The notes beneath the pieces are model-generated. The model ran no database searches, was not told the origin of the DNA, and saw only the letters and a program-made list of their open reading frames with translations. Made by a program: the position numbers and the translations under genes. Positions 39,061 to 52,319 of a DNA stretch of 64,000 nt are shown piece after piece. Within the stretch, counting starts at the first letter, position 1, and the number at the start of each line of letters is the position of its first letter. Location of the stretch: positions 3,100,001-3,164,000 of the forward strand of contig OX637343.1 in NCBI GenBank assembly GCA_951799405.1, given 5' to 3'. The stretch is from Agapetus fuscipes. Its lineage: Eukaryota > Arthropoda > Insecta > Trichoptera > Glossosomatidae.

Positions 39061-40680
39061 TGTAAGTCATTCTTTATTTGATTATTTGTATACATTTTCA
39101 TGTTAAAATTTAAAAAAATATAGCACTGAATGACAGATCGGATTTCCCCATGGATATATTTCTCAATGCTGTAAAATGAAATAAAATCCCAGATAATCTG
39201 GAATAAATTTATTTATTTATTACGCATGACAAATCTATGACATCATCCAGCCAAGGGATATTTTAAATGTGGGCTCCATACTGGTCTCAAGATGAAGAAA
39301 CTCTCAGAAAAGAGCTGTCAACTTTATCAATGCACATTTGGAGGGAAACACGTAAATTCCTCTGAACTGTATGAAAAGTAAATCACTCACCAGGTGTGTT
39401 GGTGTATCTTTCATAGATTTTTTGTATTTATGCAATCGAGAGAAAATTATACAACGTTTTATACTCAGGGTAAAGGTAAGAGAAATAAAACACCATTATT
39501 TGTTTGTTCATATACCTACATAATAAATTCTGTATATTTTTGCACCATCTTCATACAAATTACATTTCACAACACAAATACAAAACAATATACATACATT
39601 TCATATTTCATCTCAAAATATATCATTTTGTCTATTAAATTGTGAAACCTTGGTATATGACCAATTTTTATATAGGTACATATTAGTATGATCAACTTGG
39701 CATTCTTTTATGATTGGGTTGATGTATATGATCAATTTGATTGATATGAACAATTCGACACATGACTAATTAATTTTTAAAAATCAATGTCTCCAGTATA
39801 TCAATATTGAAGAAGTGACACATTAAACTAACATGGGTTTCTCAGGTAAATGCACCTTTTTCCCTATTTTCTACGAGAGAAAACACTAAAAAGTGGGAAA
39901 ATCCTGTAGTTTTGCAGTTTTTCATGAGCATTAGGAGAAGTTGCACCCAATAAAATGTTATACTCGTATGTACAATTTGCCAAATCAGTGAATTAGCACT
40001 TATTCAGTTTGTTATCCTATAAGGTTGCAATATCAAGAAAATATTTTGCTATATTTTCTGTAATATACTGTTGGTATGCTTGTTTTATAGATGTCACTAT
40101 ATTCAAAGGAATAAGTAAGATGTGTTTCTATCTGTTGATGGGCAGTCTCATTATGATATTTTTATGGGCAATACTCGTTCTGTCATGAACAATTTTAGTG
40201 GCATCATATTGTGAATCTATTGATAAGTACTTAAGAGTTAACTTTTTTATAATGTTTCTATAAAAAACATAGTATTTTGACCATGTTTCTATCTATACCT
40301 CCAGTGAATCATGATATTAATTAACAAAGTACAATTATTATTGATGTCACCCAAAAATCTGCATCCAGGGTTTAAAACAGCTCACGAATTTTGCCTGTTA
40401 TTCGCAACTCAAGAGGATGGCGACCAGCAGAGACAAATGGCTTACACAACAAGGCACTGCCTCTAGAAGATTCTCATTGTTTTTAATATAAAAAAATATC
40501 TACAGTAAAAAAGGTTATGAAGTCCGAATATTCAAAATTTCCCTCGTCTGTGTGATGTCACTCATGGTAAATTTCCGATAATCAGGGAATTTTGCTAGCT
40601 TACAGCATTTAGTCAGTCAAAGAACACACTATTTATTTTTCAGAAAATATGACTTAGAAATACACACAGATACACATTAA
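39061..40680. other. AT-rich intergenic sequence without recognisable gene
   Basis: Contains a copy of the short dispersed repeat also at 17510 and 24004 (39370-39475). Otherwise I see only scattered short open frames and no conserved motif. Confidence 0.5.
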
Positions 40681-41319
40681 AAACGCAACTAACCTACACA
40701 TATAGAGTAGCTTCTTGCCTACGTTAACCCCGAAGGGGTCGCATGTGGCGCTTTGGGACCTAGTGATATTAATTGTAGAAAATATTTATGTTTGTCAAGT
40801 TTCTACAGGAAATTACTATTGAAGCTGAACTTCTTGCATATTAAAATGCATTCGGATCTTGACTCTTCCTCATTAGTCATTTGAATAAATTATTAAAATT
40901 GATAAAAAAAAACCATGTATGGATGAGAGACTAGCGCCTCTGGCGGTCAGATTTGGAAGGAATCCGGCTGAATGACCAGGTTTATTTTCACGCTATTTTC
41001 AATGTTCCGATCTCATTGTCATTTACCAAGGTTACCACTGTATAAAAATATTGTTTACTCGGTAAAATAAAATAAGTGATGTCAATTTTTTTTTTTGTTA
41101 AAACAAAAACACATCCAAATATTACTGACAAAAAACTATTTGATGTCCTTGAATTTTGACACATTTGTCCAAAATTTACACTGGATTTACACTGGACACG
41201 TGTTGACCAAGATTAGGAATTTAAGTTTGCACTTTCATTGGCAAGAATACCATGAAATTACATACTTTTATCATCAGAGTCTAAGTATGATGAATTGCAA
41301 TGTTAATTTAATAATTAAA

Positions 41320-41415
41320 AAACTTTTTTATTTAAAAAACACATAGTTTTTATTTTCACATATGAGTTATACTGCCTAAGCGCTGTCGAACCTGCTCGGT
41401 TCATCATCAGAGGCT
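41320..41415 (-). mobile_element. Penelope-like terminal fragment (candidate)
   Basis: AAACACATAGTTTTTATTTT matches the arm layout of the palindrome at 19393. The minus strand holds CTGATGA followed by stem GAACC/GGTTC and GACA (hammerhead would be GAAA), enclosed by GCCT/AGGC (41374-41414). Confidence 0.45.
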
Positions 41416-41949
41416 AACTGAAGTTTTTAAAATTAAAATACAAGGGTTAGAACAAATACATTTTGGGAAGAGAAAGTGGGTTTTTAAGTAGGTAGGTATT
41501 GTTAGAAAGGAATGCGTATTTATTTAGAGAGGAGAAAGTGGGTGGGTTTTTTTAAATGTGGGCTTTGTTAGAAGAGGAGAAGGAGTAGGTATTTGTTTAT
41601 TAACAACATGGCTCAAATGTTTTTGAATTTCTAGAGTTTCAAGAGCCATTAGTTGTCGTCTACCCTTGCACCCCGAGTGAAGGATCTTTACTCCTGTTAT
41701 ATCAAACGAATGGTCATTAACCAACATATTTTGCATGTCAAGAAAAAGGTATTAACAGTATCAATCAATAATTTATTATTTAATAATTTAATGAAATATT
41801 AATTAATAGCTTTCCAATGACATCTTTTGAACCAAGGTCAAAGTTATTGTCGATAGGAGACAGCGTAGGTAGGGTTCGAACATGCGCTTGTTTCAGTAAT
41901 GCAAATTTAAGTGCTAACACCTTATCCTCCCGATTATAGGTACTATTGA

Positions 41950-42168
41950 CCAGGGGCGTGCATCCCATACAGGCGCATGCGCTTAATAGGTAGGCAATAT
42001 ATGGTAAAAAACCATTGAAGCGTTATATTCAAATTTAAAATTAATGTTCAATTGGAGCCATTGTTAGCGCTTCAGTCAATTTCAAATGAGTTAATATAAA
42101 GGAATGGGAGAAAATATTTATTCTAAATGTATTTGCCTATATCCTATGCACGCGCCTGCAGTATTGAC
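41950..42168 (+). repeat. Dispersed repeat, internal-deletion copy
   Basis: Short version of 20762-21235 with the same ends (GGGGCGTGCATCCCATACAG / GCACGCGCCTG). Confidence 0.6.
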
Positions 42169-42659
42169 TAGTTGTATAACATCTAGTTTTAAGACGAATT
42201 TTATACCTTTATGAACAATTTTGAATTTCAAATGATTCGGAATATTTTTCAAATGTCAAATGTCACTAAAAAATCAAATAGTTTTTTTTACCAGTAAATA
42301 CAATCTTTCATTTAAAGGAGGTAAAATGTTAATAGATGCAATAAACAAATCTCATAATAATATTAGTATTAAAAAATAGTTGCTTTTGTAATTATAAATA
42401 AGTGAAAAGTAAATATAAAATTTGGCCTTGTGCTTCCTATGCAGTCCTTTAAAGTTATCCATATTTAACTCCTTCCTTTAACTTACAAAAAACAATTAGT
42501 GTATAATATAAACTCCCATAACAACAAACATTTTGATTAGAATAATAATGAAACAACAAAACAAACAACAACTTAATAACTTAAATTTATTTATTCCTAA
42601 TTAAAGTTTTTACTTTTAAAATGCAACATAGCATAAGAGCATTTTTTTTACACAGAGAG

Positions 42660-43135
42660 GTAAAGCTATTACCATCAATCAATATAATAGATATAGATGG
42701 TTTACGTCTGCTTTTTTCCATAGTAATAAACATACCTCGAAAGGGAATAATAGGTAAACAACAAATAAAAGAGACAAAACGCACGTTTAATAATAAAGAG
42801 CAATAACTCAAAAAACAATAATGTTGGGAAATCACGTTTGAAGTTCAGACAACCAGTACAACTTGTATGGGATGAAAAAGGCGACCGATGTTTTATCTTG
42901 GTCATATTCGTCCAAATTGAACGGCTGTCGCATTCTACCTATTCTTCTCGCATTGTTCTTGCGTTTTATTACAAAATCTTGATTTTCCCAATTTTCGAGT
43001 TATTTCTCTTTATAAGCGTGCGAAAAGATATTTATGTCATATGTCAGAAAGAGACATAAACATGACGGTTGCATGGCAACTGATATTAACAACACCTCAT
43101 TTGTATGAAGCGTACGCCCTAGGGCGCACTTTTTT
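42660..43135 (+). repeat. Dispersed repeat split by MITE copy 2
   Basis: 42675-42779 and 43023-43135 match a continuous stretch at 52085-52310 (ATCAATCAATATAATAGA, AATAATAGGTAAACAA, TGAAGCGTACGCCC). The MITE at 42780-43022 sits between them. A third copy is at 53930-54100 in VMAT. Confidence 0.7.
42780..43022. mobile_element. MITE with CACGTTTAAT ends, copy 2
   Basis: About 94 percent like the copy at 25377-25622 by eye. Nested in an older repeat. Confidence 0.8.
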
Positions 43136-43275
43136 GTTACACAAATCGTCTCAGATGGTCCATTTTATGTCAATCTATGGCCATTACCAATTCATGTAGA
43201 ATTATCTTTGAGGTTTTTATTACCATATACATATGAGGGCTTGTATTTAAAGAATATTTCTTGGAGTATTATCCG

Positions 43276-43330
43276 CTCAGTCGTAGTCTAGTGGTTAATG
43301 CTTCAGACTCGTAATCGGAAGGTAGTCAGA
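43276..43330 (+). repeat. tRNA-like SINE head
   Basis: GTCGTAGTCTAGTGGTTAAT is a SINE A-type head. No body follows. Confidence 0.5.
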
Positions 43331-43372
43331 TCCCCAGAAACATCCCGTTCAGATTTTGCTTAACTGACTTAT

Positions 43373-43585
43373 TCCTTGACTAATTATAGGTTGGTATGAG
43401 GCTGACCACCCATACTGTAAAAAATGGTACAATGTCACCCCTGTTTCAGGGAAGGTCGGCAAGTGTTGCAAGGCTTATGTCCATTTGAGGTTTTGATTTT
43501 AATTTGTAAGTAGTACATGTCTGTTTGTTGGCATGCATTTAATATGAGTTTTAAATGTAAATATATCTTTGCAACTTAAATTATA
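43373..43585 (+). repeat. TCTAA-tailed repeat copy
   Basis: Plus copy with an internal deletion around 43510 (CACATTCAGCATTTG block missing). Confidence 0.7.
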
Positions 43586-43589
43586 GACC

Positions 43590-45960
43590 ATAGACAAGGT
43601 ATATTATGTGATATACGCTCTCTCTCTCTATTTTTTATGCTCTCTCTCTGTCTAGTACATTAGTGCTCTTAGAGTTGTGTTTATCTAATGCAATAAAAAG
43701 TAAACATTATGAATGAGTTTTTAAGAACCAAAGACGGCAATCTGGAATTTATTTCAATATAGAGATAATTATGTGGAAAAACAGACAATTATTTTCTCAT
43801 CATTTCCATACGTTTATCTAATTTTTGGGAAATATCCTACATTTCCATTTTTGATTCTTTATAACTCAAATATCATTAGTTTTGAATAAATTCATGATTT
43901 TTCAAGTAATCACATTGATTATCATACAATCCTTTGTTACATTTAAATACATCTTGGACTTTTGTATATCTTATTACGTATAAATACATTACAATTACTA
44001 TTTATCATTTTTAATATGAGTACGTAAAAATAAATATTAAAAATATCAAGTATGTAGTAAATAGTATGTCATTATTAAGTCACCATAGAGTTGAGGGAAC
44101 TTTGAATTTGGAACAATGTATTGTGAAATTATTTTTTCAAACATCTGTCAATCGCGAGCTCTAAAGACTGAATGAGCGACATATAAATTTAAAAAAGTTG
44201 TATAAAAACCTATAAAGTAAAAAGCTTTGAAATCCTACTCACCATAAATGACAAAGTTTCGTATTTAAGTTACGTTAGATTTAAAGTTGGATGGGACTGC
44301 TGTTCTAGCAACCAATAAAAAATATTTGTACGCCTTTTCCCTAGCAACCTGACTGGGTAATGGCAGAATATTGTTTATGCCAATGTAAGTGCGGACCTCA
44401 TCGTCCTGTCTATAGGTTCTTTGAAAAAAGCATACCAACTGTAAAATTCCAATTTATTTTGACAGTTCAGTAAAATGTTGCCAGATTTCAATTATTTCAG
44501 TTCCAACAACTTTATGGTCAAAAATACATTTTAAAAATTGCCATACAATACACTTTTTTTTTATCATTTTACAACATTATGCCTCCATCATTTTATAACA
44601 TTAAAAAACAGACCACATAAGTAAACAAAACCTTCATAAGCAAAAATATGAGGGTACACAATATACACTTTTTTTAAATATAGGTAACATTAAGTCAAAA
44701 TTGATTTTAAAAGTAGTACGAAACCATATTTATTAATTGAAAGATCACAAAATTGGAGCACATTTTAGAGAAAAATAAAATCAAAAGATTTTTTGTTATT
44801 CTTTCCTTTACAGCGACAAATCAAATGAAAGCTTAGAAAGTCTTAAACATTTTATGATGGAGTTTGCACAAAATTTGTCACTTAAATCTAGCTTCTTACA
44901 TTTGTCCCAAAAAAATATATATATTCACTTTAGTAAAGATTCAAAATATTTTAATATTACTATGTGCGATTTGACATTTTACATTTGTGCAGGCAATCAA
45001 ATGTCAAAACTCTATGATGCACTCCAAATTTGTGAAAGAAAAAATCATATAGTTGCCGCTTTCAAAAATTGGAGAGATTTTTTTTTAATGGTATCCCCAC
45101 TGATAGTTAACAATGTAAATCATTTGAGACAAGTACTAATATATTAGTAAAAGGGTGCATGCGTTTTTACGCACATTACTACGTGAGTGGAGTGTGCAAA
45201 CAAGCAAAACATGTCAGCACACGCATACACCCTACTCCTAATGCATTAGTACTGGGCATGTCTGAACCAGGCGTAACTTGTACACCATTTTCAAAGACTC
45301 ATGGTTTTATCTTTTCACATAGGTATTTCAAAGATATATTTTTTTGTAGAATGCTATTTTTGCAGTTATTTCATTAAAAAAAAATAGACTCCAATCAGCC
45401 ATTAAAGCGGTCAACTTGTTAGCATTTCTCATCAAGGTTTTATGTAGCATTTAGCGATTTATGGTTATTTCACTACCATAGACAATTAAACACATTTTTT
45501 ACGGAGAAACCATAGACAACAAACACCACTATTACAAAACACCAGAAGCCGAGACAATACTATGATTACGGAGATAAAAGTCAACCTGTCGGCCATTTTG
45601 AAAGCTATATATATTTTGTGTGATACTCTTAAAAACTGTTTCTTCAACCAAGATGTTCTTCTTCGGCCTGGAATCTGTTGTCCATCTTAGAAGCCAATAT
45701 TTCAGATCTCTCATTAAGTATGCATCCGAATTAAACCCATTTTTGCTTTTTGACTTACACAAGGGTTCAGCTCTAATATTCATATAATAAAGAAACTGGT
45801 CATTTGTGATTCATCCATGAGATTTGTAGCACCCAATTTAGTATAATGCACATTTCAAAAGCAGTGATGTTATTCTTGAGGCACAGGGTTTAGTATCCAC
45901 TCTCCCAAAGCATAGAGTGCAATCGGAAATTATAATAGACGTAATTTCTTTTTCCTATTT
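43590..45960. other. AT-rich intergenic sequence without recognisable gene
   Basis: Only a short CT-rich stretch at 43615-43655 and low-complexity AT sequence are visible. The open frames here (for example 44854-45147) lack codon structure or known motifs. Confidence 0.5.
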
Positions 45961-45965
45961 CCTAT

Positions 45966-46204
45966 AATCTTTGATATGCGGCTGACCGCCCATGCTGTAG
46001 AAAATGGTTCACTTTGCCAATGTCACCCGTGTTTCAGGGAAGGTCGGCAAGAGTTGCAGGGTGTATATTCATTTGAGATTCGGGTTTTATATTGTAAGTC
46101 CACACGCGGCATGTTTAAGCGCGAACTTATACGTGTCTGCTTGTGAAAATGCATATAATTTGAATCCTTAATGTTACATATCTTTGCAACTTAGATTAGA
46201 TTAG
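45966..46204 (+). repeat. TCTAA-tailed repeat copy, full length
   Basis: TTTGATATGCGGCTGACCGC to GCAACTTAGATTAGATTAGA. Confidence 0.8.
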
Positions 46205-46794
46205 ATGACTATTATAGGAAAGCATCTGGATTTGAATCCCCAGCAGAGTTTGAAAATGCTCTATGCTAGGGTAAACATTAATGTACCTTTACTGAGACAG
46301 GCTACAGAGATTAATCCACCTGGGTATTGCTTGAGTTGGTCCGTTGAAGTGATGAGCAAGCTCCTGGAGGAAGTGGCTCTCTCAAGAGGTCGTCAATGTC
46401 AAGAGTGTCTTGCAGGACACACGGAAAACAATACTTTGAAGATGGCCGACCGATCACTTTGACTATTCAAGCATTTTCAAGACAACAATAAGATATTATA
46501 TTTTGTAATAGCTAACATGTCCACAATAATACAGTCACTACACGAGTATTGGTTATTTGCGCCTTTTCTACATATGTAAGTAAGCAGATACAATAATATA
46601 ATAATAATATATCTATTTCAGATCCCTTTTTCCAGCTTAAAAACAGCTTGAGTAGCACTGATCTTTCTATAAAATCTTTCTAAATTCCTTGACAATTTTC
46701 CCTGTTATGTACAAATTATACCCTTGACTGATAGGTAAGTACCCGCTCGTTGACTGATAGGTTGGTAGGAAGCTAACCCCCCCGTGCTTTTTTT

Positions 46795-46985
46795 TTAAAT
46801 AATGCCATCTGTTGTCAAATAATAAAAGCTTTGAACCAATGGCTAAAGATGGCGCTTTTTAAATGTCAGTTATTGTCAGGTCATTTTTCCCCATTTGAAA
46901 CCACATCAAAACCTACGAAACAATTCCCTTCCAATAATTTGTAACGCCATTTTGACATTTAGGTACATTCAAGATTTTGACAGAA
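46795..46985 (+). repeat. Dispersed repeat pair member
   Basis: AATAATGCCATCTGTTGTCA to GATTTTGACAGAAAAG, matching 51065-51290. It is inserted in the start of a TCTAA-tailed repeat (CTTGACTGATAGGTTGGTA occurs on both sides). Confidence 0.65.
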
Positions 46986-46997
46986 AAGGAGCGGGTA

Positions 46998-47490
46998 CTC
47001 CTTGACTGATAGGTTGGTATGAGGCTGTAAAAATTGGTTCACTTTTGCTAATGCCATCCTGGTTTCAGGGAAAGACGGCAGGAGTTGCAAGGTTTATGAT
47101 CATGTGAGGTTTTGTTTATTTGTATGCACACATGCAGAATGTGTAGGCGCGAACCTACATGTGCCTGTTTGTGGGCATGCATTTAATGTGAGACTTGAAC
47201 GTTAACATATCACACGCTTAATCATAAAGAGCAATAACTCAAAAAATAAGAATGTTGGGAAATCACGTTTGAAGTTCAGACAACCAGTACAACTTGTATG
47301 GGATAAAAAAGGCGACCGATGTTTTATCTCGGTTATATTCGTCCAAATTGAACGGCTGTCGCATTCTACCTATTCTTCTCGCATTGTTCTTGCGTTTTAT
47401 TACAAAATCTCGATTTTCCCAATTTTTGAGTTATTGCTCTTTATGATTAAGCGTGCAATATCTTTGCAGCTTAGATTATATTATAGATAC
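46998..47490 (+). repeat. TCTAA-tailed repeat split by MITE copy 3
   Basis: 46998-47212 and 47458-47490 rejoin to AACATATCTTTGCAGCTTAG. The MITE lies inside with ATAT-type flanks. Confidence 0.7.
47213..47457. mobile_element. MITE with CACGCTTAAT ends, copy 3
   Basis: Best-preserved ends: CACGCTTAATCATAAAGAGC and its exact complement GCTCTTTATGATTAAGCGTG. Confidence 0.85.
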
Positions 47491-47504
47491 CCGCTGCATT
47501 TACA

Positions 47505-47975
47505 TTAGCCGGTCAATGAAAGTCGGCAGACTGCATTGGCTGGGTCGACAGAACCATGGCAGCGACTAAACCATCGTAGCATGGAGAAGACAGTTATAAT
47601 GACGGACGCAGAGAGACACAGGGCAAAGAAAAAACTCAGATCAAGGTAGCTGGACAGAGTGGTGGCAGACTGTCGAGCGGTAGGAGTATGGAACTGGAGG
47701 AGGAAGGCTTTGGACAGGCAGCAGTGGCTGCGGTTGATAAAGGAGACCTAGACCTATCCTGAGTTATTTTATGAACAGTAGATATAACTACCAGAAGAGT
47801 GGAGACCTCGTGAAGACAAAATAACTAGAGGAAGGCCTCTTACACGATGGTCAGATGATATTAAAAGAGTTGCTGGTGATTGGATGCAGAGAGCCCAGGA
47901 CAGAGATGCCTGGAGATATATGAGGAGGCCTATGTCTAGCAGTGGACAAGAAGTGGCTGACTAAGTAAGTAAGTA
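47505..47975 (+). mobile_element. LINE 3' end
   Basis: Plus reading RGRPLTRWSDDIKRVAGDW followed by QRAQDRDAWRY, the C-terminus of a non-LTR retrotransposon ORF. Tail of TAAG repeats at 47963-47978. Confidence 0.65.
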
Positions 47976-47989
47976 AGTAGATATAACTA

Positions 47990-50030
47990 CCAAAAAAAAA
48001 TTATAAGATAGCATACAAACTGCATATCTTTTAACCCAAGAATCTTGACTCTAAGAAGGCATTTTATAATCATCCAGATAATGTTATCTATGTTTGTTTT
48101 TGATACATCGACACTTTGTAAAACTGTTGTATGAATAGCCTTCTACCTGATCCTTTTCATGATTAATAATGGGAATCTTCATTAGAAAATTGCCAGAGAA
48201 GAAAAACATTTCACAGAGATCAGTGCTAAAAATTAGCATGTTTTGATAAATTTAATAAAAATACTACAAAAGTAAACATCATAATAAGAAATGGCTAAAA
48301 ACAAATCAAGCGACTTCTTAAAATTCTAATGGTTTCACTTAGAAACTGGGTAGTATTAAATAAATATGATTTTCAAGAGATTCAAAAAACTTAGTTAGGC
48401 AATTCTGAAGAAGTTACACAAAGATAATGGTAAAACAATGGATTATGGGTCAAGACACAGGAGAAGAATATGATTAATCGATCGTTGATGGTGAAACTCT
48501 AAAAAAATATTTAATTAGGTACTTTTTTTTCGCTTAAATGTTATAAATTTGTACCCAGTTTGTAAGCAAGACACTAATTATTCTTATTGTATTCCAATAT
48601 GAATGTAAGTAAAAGACTTTATTTCTAGAACCTATATTTTTAAAGATCAAACAAGAAATATTCAGATAATGAATAACAGAAATAGCAAAGGGCAAAGATT
48701 GAACCCTGTCGTACCTACACCTAAAAGTATTTTAGTTTTAGTGAAATCTGAAATGAATTGAAATTTCATTTTTGAAAGAAAATAAAACATGAAGTTATGA
48801 AGAAATCTTATCCTTTATCTTATTTTTAAATTCAAAAAATATTTTCTTATCCATAAAATACACTATGAATATATTATATTAGGTACTCTTAATATCTTTT
48901 TTGGTAATTTTAATTTTTCCCTCAACAAAGAAGTACATGTTTAATGCTAGGTATTTTTTTTAGTACTTTTAGGCTGATGAGCCTGATTTTCTTAATTTTA
49001 CAAAGCTAAGAGTTTTTCAAATTTTGGTTCTTGATTTGTGTGTGCAATTCTTCATTGATAAATTTACTTTTATTGTTTGTAGTTATTTACAATATTAAGT
49101 TGTTTTTTTCTCATTCGAATCATAACGGAAACATTACAGGTAGGTAGGTATGCTTTAAACCAGCATTTATTTATTGTAAAATTGGTAGGCTTGTTGACAT
49201 TTCAAAATTCAAAAATGGAACACACTGTTTCTTGCAATGTAAAGAAAAAAAATTCAAGGACATTTGAAAATTTAAAAAAAGAACAAATTATTCAAGTCAC
49301 ATATAAAAATTAACCTCAAATATTTCATTTGAATTGAAGCATTTTATTTCTACTACATTTACTATTTTTTTATAGGGTAGGAAAAGTTTTCTTATTGTAA
49401 ACGTCATTAGTAAAATATGATACTTTAACCATTGATAAGTTCATACCTATAGTTTATGCTCGACTAAGTTTTCTTGTTCTTGATATTTCATAAAGTGTAA
49501 ATAGCGACATAAATAAACTTTGATATTTTGATTGATCCTGATATGAGAATCTGTTCTTTTTGTATATGACTTAAAAACTATACATTAATTTATCATATCT
49601 AAAATATTTTGATACTGTAATATAAATATATTATAGGATTGGATAGTCTCCTAAAAATATGATATTTAAACATTTATTTTAAAATACTGATTATGTACTA
49701 ATGCCTTGTATTTTCTTGGTCATAATTTTTTGTTTATTTTTAAAAATAAACATAAAAATTAAACTTACAGCTAATATTCATAAATATTTTATCTTATGAA
49801 ATATGATAATTAAAATATTATGATCCCCCTTGATTAAATAGTTTATTTACAACATTTTCTAAAATATGAAATTAAGTATTTATTTATATGCATAAAGTCG
49901 TATTTCTACAATATTTATACATTTATTATTTAATTAAAAACACAACATTTTCTTTACTGTGAATGATCATAAAATAGTTTCCATTCTAGTTTATCTTGAA
50001 GTGAACTCCATTAATATTTTTTTAAATGTT
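47990..50030. other. AT-rich intergenic sequence without recognisable gene
   Basis: Very AT-rich, with no open frame of note, no repeat family recognised and no conserved motif. Confidence 0.5.
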
Positions 50031-50250
50031 CCTTGACTTATAGGTTGGTACGAGGTTGACCACCCATACTGTAAAAAATGGTTCACTTTGCCATAGTCAC
50101 CCCTGTTTCAGGGAAGGTCGGCAAGAGTTGCAGGGTTTGTGTTCATTTGAGATTGGAGTTTTATATTATAAGTGCACATGCAGCATGTGTAAGCGTGAAC
50201 TTATGCGTGTCTGCTTAGGGGAACGCATTCAATATGAATCATAAATGTAA
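50031..50250 (+). repeat. TCTAA-tailed repeat copy
   Basis: Plus copy ending at 50250 without its tail. Confidence 0.7.
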
Positions 50251-50275
50251 TATTTATGTGAAAATGTTGGCATTT

Positions 50276-50434
50276 TTGACATATCTCACTAAATTGCAAA
50301 GATATAGATAAATCTTAAATGTATTCCGACAAACAGACTCATTTAAGTTCGCGCTTAAACATGTCGCATGTCTAAATCTCAAATGAACATAAGCCCTGCA
50401 ACTCTTGCCGACCTTCCTTGAAACAGGGGTGCAG
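50276..50434 (-). repeat. TCTAA-tailed repeat copy, partial
   Basis: Minus copy, 5' part replaced by LINE-tail-like sequence (GGCCAGGAATCGATTTGAGC). Confidence 0.65.
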
Positions 50435-51064
50435 GGGACAGAAAGCGTTGGAGACGCAGCGTATCCAGCGTATCGGAGGCCAGGAATCGATTTGAGCTGT
50501 AGCCCCATTGCAGACGGAATTCATTTGATGATCATCCACAGAAAAAGTTATTGAAAAAGCTTTTTTTTTATTACACAGACTGTATCGTTTGTGTTTGATT
50601 AATATCTGGACGTCAATATGATTACAAAATAATATGCACAATAATCTTCAATAAATTACTTGTAATATTCATTAGACATAATATCATGTAAAGTAAATAT
50701 CCGCGCATAACATGCATTATCATTAAATAGACATTTAGGTACTAAAATATACATTATCCTCAAGACGCAATATGATGTTTTACAAGTATACTTCTAGAGA
50801 AAACCAAATGTAACAAGGCAGTTCATATTTTTAATCAAATTTCGAAAGTGAAATGTAGGTATTTAACAAATTTATTCATTAGTACCAAACAGCTAGATTG
50901 TATTTTAAGATGTATGAGACTAACAATTTTAGGTTAAGGTTTTCAAACAATCTGTACAACAATATATTTTGCCTCGTTACATGCTTTCTCCAGTTTATTC
51001 AATACAAAAGAAAGTAAGTGTTATCTGTTGTTTGTATTGAAATAATAAATAGAAAAATGTATTA

Positions 51065-51290
51065 TTTTGAAATAATGCCATCTGTAGTCAGATAATGAAA
51101 GCTTTGAGCCAATGGCTAAAGATGGCGCTTTTTAAATGACAGTTACTCAGAAAATATGACTCCACAAATTGTTCATTATTGTTATCAGGTCATTTTAAAC
51201 CATATTAAGACCTACAAAACAATTCCCTTCCAATAATTTTTAACGCCATTTTGACGTTAAGGTACATTCAAGATTCTGACAGAAAAGATA
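51065..51290 (+). repeat. Dispersed repeat pair member
   Basis: Second copy of 46795-46985, with about 30 bp extra in the middle (CTCAGAAAATATGACTCC). Confidence 0.65.
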
Positions 51291-51299
51291 TCCAAATTT

Positions 51300-52080
51300 C
51301 GAATGTACCATATTTTAAAGTTGTATCTTTCAGCTATCTACAAGTAAGACTTTGCAGCCATTCAAAAAAATACCTATAGACATCAGAAAAATATTACTTT
51401 GACCCACCGATCTCTTCATTAAAAATATTATCATCATTAGGTAAACCATAAAAGTTCAGGCCAACCTTTTTTTTTACAACATAAAGCTTCTTTTTATATG
51501 TAGGCCATTAAATATAATCAATGTGTGAAAACAATACATTGCTTACAGTATTAGAAAATTCTACTTCTAAAAATCTATCCAAAAAGTCAAAATTAGTTTA
51601 AAATGTAAATTGGTTCTTTTAAAAATTATTGTTATAATAAATTTACTTTATATTGTCATGGATCATATAAATTTATATTGTCAAAAATTATTATTTTTTC
51701 ATCAATAAATGAATAAAACCGTATTACATTTTTCTCAATAAAAAAAACATATTATATTGTCTATTCATTATTAAGTACCTACATCTTATTTTTTCAACAA
51801 TGGCAAACTTGATAAATATTTTGTTGTCCATGATACTGTTCTCTTTTAAAAAAAACTTAGAGCATATTTTTGTCTATGATTCTGGTCTGTAAATTTTGAC
51901 CATAGATTATATTTTAAGTCTGTCAATACATTCAAATTATGTGATAATATTTTTTCAACTTCCACAGGGCAATTTTTTTGTAAACATACAAATACAAAAA
52001 TAAGGAAGTATCAAAAATATTGAATCACATTAACTTTTTTGTGTATAATATTGTCAATGCCAAAAACTTTACAAATAATA
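51300..52080. other. AT-rich intergenic sequence without recognisable gene
   Basis: Nothing beyond AT-rich, low-complexity sequence could be supported. Confidence 0.5.
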
Positions 52081-52081
52081 T

Positions 52082-52310
52082 TTTGACCATCAATCAATAT
52101 AATAGACATAGATGTTTAACGTCTGTTTTTTACCATAGTAACAAACGTACCATGAAACGGAATAATAGGTAAACAATGAAAAACTGAGACCTAAGATATT
52201 AACGTCATACGTTACAAAGAGAAATAAACATGACTGTTATATAACCAGACCTCATTTGTATGAAGTGTGCGCCCCAGGACGCACTCTTTTTGCGGGATAC
52301 AAAATCGGCA
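52082..52310 (+). repeat. Dispersed repeat, uninterrupted copy
   Basis: Reference copy for the split element at 42660-43135. Includes AGTGTGCGCCCCAGGACGCA. Confidence 0.65.
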
Positions 52311-52319
52311 CAGATGCTC

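Noticed and set aside
44854..45377. Open frames of 97 and 72 aa in intergenic DNA
   Set aside because: No similarity or motif recognised, AT-rich composition, and no splice or promoter context.
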